From assembly GCA_023268425.1 (NCBI GenBank), contig JALRFN010000209.1, positions 1 through 10,985 on the forward strand: 10,985 nucleotides of DNA, given 5' to 3'. Under the pieces are notes generated by a model. That model did no database searches. It had not been told where the DNA came from and saw only the letters and a list, made by a program, of their open reading frames with translations. The stretch is from Burkholderiaceae bacterium (GTDB taxonomy: Bacteria > Pseudomonadota > Gammaproteobacteria > Burkholderiales > Burkholderiaceae_C). A program made the translations under genes and the position numbers. Below are positions 6,252 through 10,985 of this stretch, piece after piece. The number at the start of each line of letters is the position of its first letter. Position 1 is the stretch's first letter.

Positions 6252-8282
6252 ATGAGCACCCGCTACCCCCATTTGTTTGCCCCATTGGATTTGGGTTTCA
6301 CACAGTTGAAGAACCGCGCCTTGATGTGCTCCATGCACACGGCCTTGGAAGAAGCGCCGGACGCCTCTGTACGTTTGGCGGCTTACTTTGCCGAGCGTGC
6401 CCGCGGTGGGGTGGGCATGATCATCACAGGCGGTTTCTCGCCCAACACCGAAGGCGGTCTGGGCGCCAAGTTGTCCACACCCGCTGAGGCCGACGAGCAC
6501 CGCGCGATCACTGATGCGGTGCATGCCGCAGACCCGGACGTGAAGATCTGTCTGCAAATCCTGCACGCCGGCGCCTTGGCCGGCGTGCCCGAGTGCGTCT
6601 CGCCTTCGGGCGTGAAATCACGCATTGGGCGCTTCACCCCCGCAGCGCTGGACGAAGCGGGCATTGAAAAGCAAATTTCCGACTTCGCCAACTGCGCCGC
6701 CATGGCGCAGCGCGCCGGCTACGACGGCGTGGAGATCATCGGTTCGGCGGGCTATTTGATTTCGACCTTTTTGGTGCAAAAAACCAATTTGCGTACCGAT
6801 GAATGGGGTGGTTCCTGGGAGAACCGCATGCGCTTTCCCATCGAAGTCGTGCGCCGCGTGCGCGCCGCCGTCGGGCCAAACTTCATTGTGGTGTTTCGCA
6901 TCGCGGCCATGGACATGCTCGAAGGTGGTCTGGCCTGGGACGAAGTGGTCAGCCTGGCGCAAGCCCTGGAGGCCGAAGGGGTCAACATCGTCAGCACCCA
7001 CTTTTGCTGGCACGAATCGCCTGTGCCCACCATCGCCACCATGGTGCCGCGCGCCGCGTTTGCCCAAGTCACCGGGCGCCTCAAGGCGCACTTGAAGATC
7101 CCGCTGATCACCAGCAACCGCATCAACATGCCCGACGTGGCCGAGGCGGTGCTGGCGCGTGGTGACGCTGACATCGTCTCGATGGCACGCCCCATGTTGG
7201 CCGACGCCGAATGGGTGAACAAGGCAGCGCAGGGTCGAGAAGACGAAATCAACACCTGCATCGGCTGCAACCAAGCCTGCTTGGACCATGCTTTCGGTGG
7301 CCGCCAACAGGTCACCTGTCTGGTCAACCCGCGCGCCTGCAACGAAACCACGCTCAACTACCTGCCCACCCCCCAAGCCAAGCGCATTGCCGTGGTGGGC
7401 GCCGGCCCTGCCGGTTTGGCCTACGCAACCGTCGCTGCCGAGCGCGGCCACCGGGTCAGCCTCTACGACGCCGCCGCAGAAATCGGCGGTCAGTTCAACA
7501 TCGCCAAGCGCATTCCTGGCAAGGAAGAGTTTCACGAAACGCTGCGCTATTACCGCCGCATGCTGGAAGTGCGAAACATTGAAGTTCACTTGAACACCAG
7601 GGTGAATGCATCGATGCTGCAAGGCTTGGGCTTTGATGAAATCATCGTCGCCACGGGCATCACCCCGCGCAAACCCGAGATTGAAGGCATCGATCACCCC
7701 ATGGTCATGGGCTATTTGGACGCCGTGCTGGGGCGCAAGCCCATCGGCAAGCGGGTGGCCATTTTGGGCGCGGGGGGCATCGGCTTTGATGTCGCCGAAT
7801 TGATCAGCCACGCCGGCCCCAGCGCAGCCCTGGATATCGACACCTTCGCACGCGAATGGGGCATTGACTTCAAAAACCACCCGCGCGGCGGCGTCACCGG
7901 GGTCCAACCCCAGGTGCAAGCCGCGGACCGCGAGGTCTACCTGATGCAACGCAAGACCGACCCAGTCGGGAAAACCTTGGGACGCACGACGGGCTGGACC
8001 CACAAAGCCACCCTGGCCAAGCGCGGGGTGCACATGTTCAACGGCGTCGAGTACCTGCGCATTGACGACGCAGGCTTGCACACACTGGTGCACGGCGAGC
8101 CCAAATTGTTTGACGTAGACACGGTCATCGTTTGTGCGGGCCAAGAGCCGCTGCGCACGCTGTACGACGACTTGCGCGCAGCCGGCCTGCCGGCACAGCT
8201 CGTCGGCGGCGCCTTCGAAGCCAGTGAACTGGACGCCAAGCGCGCCATCAACCAAGCCAGCCGGATGGCCGCTGAGGTCTGA
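6252..8282 (+). CDS. fadH: NADPH-dependent 2,4-dienoyl-CoA reductase
   Basis: FadH reduces the 2,4-dienoyl-CoA formed when polyunsaturated acyl chains pass through beta-oxidation, using NADPH via FAD, a 4Fe-4S cluster and FMN. The 676 residues match E. coli FadH (672) along the whole length. The N-terminal Old Yellow Enzyme barrel (about 1-330) carries GSAGYLIS with Tyr168 and CWHESPVPTIAT with His254, equivalents of the E. coli catalytic Tyr166 and His252. The cluster ligands are Cys336, 339, 343 (CIGCNQAC) and Cys356. The FAD domain starts at VVGAGPAG (381-388), includes EIGGQFNIAKRIPGKEEF (410-427), and the NADPH site is ILGAGGIGFD (504-513); CAGQEP (628-633) closes the flavin domain. ATG at 6252 is chosen for the GGAG at 6243-6246 and because family similarity begins at MSTRYPHLF. 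No gene follows in the same unit for 190 bp. All catalytic and cofactor residues are present, so the enzyme should be active. Confidence 0.97.
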   Translation: MSTRYPHLFAPLDLGFTQLKNRALMCSMHTALEEAPDASVRLAAYFAERARGGVGMIITGGFSPNTEGGLGAKLSTPAEADEHRAITDAVHAADPDVKICLQILHAGALAGVPECVSPSGVKSRIGRFTPAALDEAGIEKQISDFANCAAMAQRAGYDGVEIIGSAGYLISTFLVQKTNLRTDEWGGSWENRMRFPIEVVRRVRAAVGPNFIVVFRIAAMDMLEGGLAWDEVVSLAQALEAEGVNIVSTHFCWHESPVPTIATMVPRAAFAQVTGRLKAHLKIPLITSNRINMPDVAEAVLARGDADIVSMARPMLADAEWVNKAAQGREDEINTCIGCNQACLDHAFGGRQQVTCLVNPRACNETTLNYLPTPQAKRIAVVGAGPAGLAYATVAAERGHRVSLYDAAAEIGGQFNIAKRIPGKEEFHETLRYYRRMLEVRNIEVHLNTRVNASMLQGLGFDEIIVATGITPRKPEIEGIDHPMVMGYLDAVLGRKPIGKRVAILGAGGIGFDVAELISHAGPSAALDIDTFAREWGIDFKNHPRGGVTGVQPQVQAADREVYLMQRKTDPVGKTLGRTTGWTHKATLAKRGVHMFNGVEYLRIDDAGLHTLVHGEPKLFDVDTVIVCAGQEPLRTLYDDLRAAGLPAQLVGGAFEASELDAKRAINQASRMAAEV

Positions 8283-8299
8283 GGGCAACGCCACGAGGC

Positions 8300-8351
8300 C
8301 TTTGACCCGAGACCTTCACCCGCACCCTTCACCCGTGACTTTCGCCCGATA
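8300..8351. repeat. Four tandem 13-bp direct repeats downstream of fadH
   Basis: Units start at 8300 (CTTTGACCCGAGA), 8313 (CCTTCACCCGCAC), 8326 (CCTTCACCCGTGA) and 8339 (CTTTCGCCCGATA). The first ten bases are near-identical (the middle two exact, the outer two at 8 of 10), while the last three vary. The array begins 18 bp after the fadH stop. No function is evident; it is not a terminator and not coding. Confidence 0.6.
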
Positions 8352-8421
8352 AGTTCAGCCATCAGCTTGGCCCGCCCCCCCTGCGCACAAGGTGCCGAGG
8401 GAGCCACCGCGCCCAACCGGG

Positions 8422-8450
8422 TCTTGAACCTTGTGGCAAGCTGTTCAGGA
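8422..8450 (+). promoter_or_regulatory. Hairpin in the msrB leader
   Basis: The segment can fold as TGAAC+CTTG (8425-8433) with CAAG (8437-8440) and GTTCA (8443-8447), a TGG loop and a CT bulge, extended by three further pairs including one G-U. It ends 22 bases before the msrB ATG and is not followed by a T-tract. It could stabilise the leader or be a protein-binding dyad; it could also be incidental. The rest of 8352-8459 shows nothing I can name. Confidence 0.35.
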
Positions 8451-8472
8451 TTGGCCCTTGGAGAGATTCACC

Positions 8473-8883
8473 ATGCCCACCATTCAAAAGACCGACGCCG
8501 AGTGGCGCGACGTGCTGCACAGCAAAAACGCCGAGCCCGGCGCTTTCGAGATCACCCGCCACGCTGCCACGGAGCGCCCGTTCACTGGGCGCTATGAACA
8601 GGTGTGGACGACAGGACGCTACCAGTGCATCTGTTGCGACGCGCCACTGTTTGAATCGGCGCACAAATTTGACGCCGGCTGCGGCTGGCCCAGCTTTGAC
8701 CGGGCGCTGCCCAATGCGATTCAAGAGAATGTCGACCGCAGCCACGGCATGGTTCGCGTCGAGACCGTCTGCGCCCAATGCGGCGCCCACCTCGGTCACG
8801 TGTTTCCCGACGGCCCGCGCGACACCACGGGCTTGCGCTACTGCATCAACTCCGCTTCCATCGCGCTGGATCCCGAGTCCTGA
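8473..8883 (+). CDS. msrB: Peptide-methionine (R)-S-oxide reductase MsrB
   Basis: MsrB repairs methionine-R-sulfoxide in proteins, re-reduced by thioredoxin. The 136-aa protein is a complete, stand-alone, cytoplasmic SelR domain without signal peptide. Zinc ligands are Cys52 and Cys55 (YQCICCDAPLF) and Cys100 and Cys103 (TVCAQCGAHLGHVF). The nucleophile is Cys124 in LRYCINSASI, and Cys70 in DAGCGWPSF is in the position of the recycling Cys of two-cysteine MsrB enzymes such as the PilB domain. The motif GHVFPDGP (108-115) is also intact. ATG at 8473 is chosen for GGAG at 8460-8463 nine bases upstream and for the usual short helix before the domain. It stands alone: 190 bp after fadH and 118 bp before the MarR gene, which has its own promoter signals. 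Confidence 0.97.
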   Translation: MPTIQKTDAEWRDVLHSKNAEPGAFEITRHAATERPFTGRYEQVWTTGRYQCICCDAPLFESAHKFDAGCGWPSFDRALPNAIQENVDRSHGMVRVETVCAQCGAHLGHVFPDGPRDTTGLRYCINSASIALDPES

Positions 8884-8943
8884 ACGCACGCACCCAGGGC
8901 CATTGAGCGAAAACGCGCAGCCGCCGCGTCGGTGACTCTGTCC

Positions 8944-8973
8944 ATGTCATTGGGGTAAACGCGGACATACAAT
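8944..8973 (+). promoter_or_regulatory. Candidate promoter of the marR-emrAB operon
   Basis: TACAAT (8968-8973, 5 of 6 to the -10 consensus) with ATGTCA (8944-8949, 4 of 6 to the -35) at 18 bp. Transcription would start near 8980, about 22 bases before the ATG. The last base of the -10 is the first of the palindrome that follows. Confidence 0.45.
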
Positions 8974-8985
8974 AAGCATTGCTTA
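8973..8985. promoter_or_regulatory. Putative MarR operator TAAGCATTGCTTA
   Basis: A perfect 6-bp inverted repeat (TAAGCA/TGCTTA) around a single central T covers the end of the -10 and the predicted start site, 17 to 29 bp in front of the marR ATG. AT-rich dyads in this position are the standard autoregulatory sites of MarR-family repressors, so binding by the adjacent gene product is likely but inferred. Confidence 0.6.
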
Positions 8986-9001
8986 CTATTGACCCGCAAC
9001 C

Positions 9002-9430
9002 ATGAAGTGCACCGAAGACACCATTGGCTTTTTGCTGGCCGACGTTTCTCGCATGATGCGTCAGGCCTACCAGCGCGAACTGACTGAAGACCAACTCACG
9101 CTTGCGCAAGCACGCGCTTTGGTTTACGTCCAGCGCCACGAGGGTTTGCGACAGTTCGAACTGGCCGAGCTGCTGGAGGTCGCCCCCATGACCTTGGCCC
9201 GATTGTTGGACACCTTGGTCGCACAAGACCTGGTTGAGCGCAGGCCTGACCCCCAAGACCGCCGCGCCTTTCGCGTGCACTTGCGCCCCGCTGCAGCCGA
9301 ACAACTGGCCCGCATCGACGAGGCGGCCGAGCACATTCGCCGCAACGCCTTACAAAACATCGCGCCAGAAAATCAAGCCGTGCTGCTCCAAACCCTGCAA
9401 CACATGCGCAGCAACCTGTCTACACGCTAA
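9002..9430 (+). CDS. MarR-family transcriptional regulator of the emr operon (EmrR-like)
   Basis: A 142-aa winged-helix repressor of the kind that is released from DNA by small phenolic or hydrophobic ligands. An N-terminal dimerisation helix (about 5-28) leads into the DNA-binding domain: LRQFELAELLEVAPMTLARL (49-68) is the helix-turn-helix, and LVERRPDPQDRRAFRVHL (77-94) is the beta-wing with the characteristic Asp-x-Arg-Arg at 86-88 area (Asp86, Arg87, Arg88). C-terminal helices (98-138) complete the dimer interface. The start lacks a strong Shine-Dalgarno. It is followed after 29 bp by emrA and emrB, the classic regulator-fusion protein-exporter order, and a palindrome covers its promoter, so it most likely represses this operon including itself. 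Confidence 0.92.
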   Translation: MKCTEDTIGFLLADVSRMMRQAYQRELTEDQLTLAQARALVYVQRHEGLRQFELAELLEVAPMTLARLLDTLVAQDLVERRPDPQDRRAFRVHLRPAAAEQLARIDEAAEHIRRNALQNIAPENQAVLLQTLQHMRSNLSTR

Positions 9431-9444
9431 AACTTCAATTTCAC

Positions 9445-9456
9445 TTAAAGCTTTAA
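9445..9456. repeat. Perfect 12-bp palindrome TTAAAGCTTTAA before emrA
   Basis: The palindrome fills the position where the emrA Shine-Dalgarno should be, three bases before the ATG; no purine-rich ribosome site is visible in the 29-bp marR-emrA spacer. It may be a second regulator site or just AT-rich leader DNA. Confidence 0.4.
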
Positions 9457-9459
9457 CCC

Positions 9460-10353
9460 ATGACTGCCGAACCCTCCACCAGCGCCCCTCAAGCCCCAAG
9501 CCGCCGTCGCAAGCGCCGCCTGTTGATGCTGGCGATTCCATTGGCCGTGGCGATGGGCTCAGGCGTGGTCTACCTCCAAGGCGGCCGTTACGCAGAAACC
9601 GACAACGCCTACGTCAAAGCCGACAAACTCGCCATCAGCGCCGATGTCTCGGGCAAGGTCGTTGCCGTGCACGTGACCGACAACGCCCGAGTGGCGCAAG
9701 GTGCCCCCTTGTTTGACATCGATCCACTGCCCTTTGACGTGGCGCTGCGCAAGGCCGAGGCCAACGTCGCCCAGGCGCGCACCAACGTGCGCGCGCTGCA
9801 AGTGAGCTACCGCGAGGCGCAAGCGCAAATACGCTTGGGCGAGACCAAGCAACGCTTTGCCGAGAAGGAACAGCAACGCTTGAACGAGTTGCGCGCCAGA
9901 GGCTTTGCGTCGGTGACGCAACTGGACGCCGCCAAGCAAGCCACCGAGATCGCCGCGCAAAGCGTGGCCACCCAACGTGAAGAGCTGCAGCGCATCGCCG
10001 CCAGCTTAGGCGGCAACCCCCAAGCAGCAGTCGACAGCCACCCCAGCGTGCGCGCCGCCTTGGCCGAAGTCGCTCAAGCCCAGCTCAACCGCAGCCGCAC
10101 ACAAGTGCACGCCGCGCAATCCGGCACCATCAGCCACCTGCCCGTGCTCGGCCAATTTGTGGCCACCGGCGCCACCAGCGCCGCCTTGGTCGCCGACGCC
10201 GCGCCTTGGGTGGAGGCCAATTTCACCGAAACCGAGTTGGCCCACGTGCGCCCCGGGCAGCACGCCGAAGTCACGCTGGACATTGCGCCCGACGTTCACC
10301 TGAGTGGCGTGGTCGACAGCCTGAGCCCAGCCACGGGGCCGAATTCGCGTTGA
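9460..10353 (+). CDS. emrA: EmrA-type membrane fusion protein (HlyD family), frameshifted near the C-terminus
   Basis: EmrA is the periplasmic adaptor that joins an inner-membrane exporter to an outer-membrane channel. The reading frame gives 297 aa: a basic cytoplasmic tail (SRRRKRR, 14-20), one transmembrane anchor (about 21-39), the first half of the lipoyl/barrel-sandwich domain with TDNAYVKAD (47-55) and VSGKVVAVHVTDN (63-75), a long alpha-hairpin coiled coil (about 95-185), the second lipoyl half (205-247) and the beta-barrel beginning PWVEANFTETELAHVRPGQ (249-267). After SLSPATG (293) the frame reads PNSR and stops. The family sequence instead resumes in another frame (10338-10520). 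Inserting one base in the G run at 10335-10338 restores a 353-aa protein. As written, the product lacks the end of the beta-barrel and would probably not assemble correctly. Confidence 0.9.
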   Translation: MTAEPSTSAPQAPSRRRKRRLLMLAIPLAVAMGSGVVYLQGGRYAETDNAYVKADKLAISADVSGKVVAVHVTDNARVAQGAPLFDIDPLPFDVALRKAEANVAQARTNVRALQVSYREAQAQIRLGETKQRFAEKEQQRLNELRARGFASVTQLDAAKQATEIAAQSVATQREELQRIAASLGGNPQAAVDSHPSVRAALAEVAQAQLNRSRTQVHAAQSGTISHLPVLGQFVATGATSAALVADAAPWVEANFTETELAHVRPGQHAEVTLDIAPDVHLSGVVDSLSPATGPNSR

Positions 10354-10520
10354 TTCCCGCGCAAAACGCCACCGGCAATTGGGTCAAGATCGCGCAGCGC
10401 GTGCCCGTGCGCATCCGGCTCGATGACCCCAGCCAAGCACCGCTGTTGCGCGCCGGCCTGAGCGCCACGGTGCGCATCGACACCGAACACCGCCGCAGCC
10501 TCTGGGGTTGGCAACTGTGA
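10338..10520 (+). pseudogene. emrA: Displaced C-terminal 60 codons of emrA
   Basis: This frame encodes AEFALIPAQNATGNWVKIAQ and then RVPVRIRLDDP, the conserved C-terminal signature of EmrA-type fusion proteins, ending in GWQL and TGA. It has no start codon of its own in a sensible place and belongs to the upstream emrA once a single base is added. Its intact, conserved sequence up to the stop argues for a very recent mutation or a base-calling error rather than old decay. Confidence 0.85.
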
Positions 10521-10963
10521 GCAGCGCTGCAGCGGGCGCCGCGCCCGCGCCGCATGCGGTGGCCAACCGTGGCGCCATCACCATCTCGGTGATGCTGGCC
10601 ACCATCATGCAGGCCTTGGACACCACCATCGCCAACGTCGCCCTGCCCCACATGCAAGGCGGCATGGGGGCCACCCAAGACCAAATCTCTTGGGTGCTGA
10701 CCTCATACATCGTCGCCTCGGCCATCGTCATGCCACTGACGGGCTTCATCAGTGCACGCATCGGGCGCAAACGCATGTTCATGTGGTCGGTCGCGGGATT
10801 CACCGTAACCTCCATGCTGTGTGGCGCAGCCATGACCCTAGAACAAATTGTTTTGTTCCGCCTGTTGCAAGGGGTGTTCGGCGCAGCCTTGGTGCCCTTG
10901 TCGCAATCGGTCTTGCTGGACAGCTATCCGCGCGAAAAAGCGGGGGCGGCCATGGACCTGTGA
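10517..10963 (+). CDS. emrB: EmrB-type multidrug exporter (DHA2 MFS), N-terminal 148 residues, early stop
   Basis: EmrB/QacA-type exporters are 14-helix proton-driven drug pumps of about 500 aa in the inner membrane. Visible here are the first helix with the DHA2 motif LDTTIANVALPHM, the loop motif A version SARIGRKRMFMWS, and motif B RLLQGVFGAALVPLSQ, corresponding to the first four or so membrane segments. GTG at 10517 is the likely start: it overlaps the emrA stop in GTGA, giving translational coupling, while the TTG three codons upstream is less likely. The family sequence then expected is AMALWG; instead the frame reads AMDL followed by TGA at 10961-10963, and the remaining 22 bases do not continue the family in any frame. 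The protein is therefore truncated as written, either by a sequence problem at the window end or by a real lesion. Confidence 0.85.
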   Translation: MSSAAAGAAPAPHAVANRGAITISVMLATIMQALDTTIANVALPHMQGGMGATQDQISWVLTSYIVASAIVMPLTGFISARIGRKRMFMWSVAGFTVTSMLCGAAMTLEQIVLFRLLQGVFGAALVPLSQSVLLDSYPREKAGAAMDL

Positions 10964-10985
10964 GAGGTCGCTGGAAAATCGGCGT

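Noticed and set aside
6618..8294. 558-codon open frame on the minus strand opposite fadH
   Set aside because: Low-complexity translation without motifs, fully antisense to a clearly conserved fadH.
8884..8943. GC-rich stretch after msrB as intrinsic terminator
   Set aside because: No stable stem followed by T residues could be found by eye.
1..10985. A novel defence, mobile or secondary-metabolite system
   Set aside because: All genes belong to well-known housekeeping or efflux families, with no integrase, transposase, repeats-with-spacers, toxin pair or biosynthetic cluster visible on either strand.

Overview
The window is GC-rich, densely packed bacterial chromosomal DNA. It looks like a betaproteobacterium of the order Burkholderiales, probably Comamonadaceae-like. 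That guess rests on codon style, on the protein flavours and on an emrRAB-type locus; nothing here (such as rRNA) proves it. There are ten protein genes, two of them cut by the window edges or disrupted. I see no tRNA, rRNA, CRISPR array, insertion sequence or phage gene. The longest stretch without a gene is about 190 bp (8283-8472).

Left part (1-3804, all minus strand). A fatty-acid beta-oxidation unit is read right to left: a 702-aa enoyl-CoA hydratase/3-hydroxyacyl-CoA dehydrogenase (388-2496), then a thiolase that runs off the left edge (1-332). The 132-bp region in front of the unit holds a plausible sigma70 promoter. A perfect CGAACG/CGTTCG dyad sits at the expected transcription start, and a second, 8-8-8 bp dyad lies just upstream of the -35. 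Upstream of that is a YbjJ-like major facilitator transporter (2629-3804).

Middle part (3926-8883). selO, a protein adenylyltransferase, runs on the plus strand and converges with a small SAM-dependent methyltransferase on the minus strand. The methyltransferase is divergent from fadH, the NADPH 2,4-dienoyl-CoA reductase that feeds unsaturated acyl chains into beta-oxidation. fadH is followed by four 13-bp tandem repeats and then msrB (methionine-R-sulfoxide reductase), whose leader contains a hairpin.

Right part (9002-10985, plus strand). A MarR-family regulator, an EmrA-type membrane fusion protein and an EmrB-type (DHA2) exporter form an emrRAB-like multidrug efflux operon. A palindrome over the marR promoter suggests autoregulation. 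emrA carries a one-base frameshift at a run of four G, and emrB stops early about 20 bp before the window ends. Both lesions fall in the last 650 bp, so they may be sequence errors near a contig end or real inactivation.

The functional themes are lipid catabolism (three enzymes in two transcription units), redox and protein-repair functions (selO, msrB) and drug efflux. I did not find convincing evidence of an undescribed multi-gene system. The most useful leads are the regulatory dyads of the beta-oxidation promoter, the 13-bp repeat array and the damaged emr operon.
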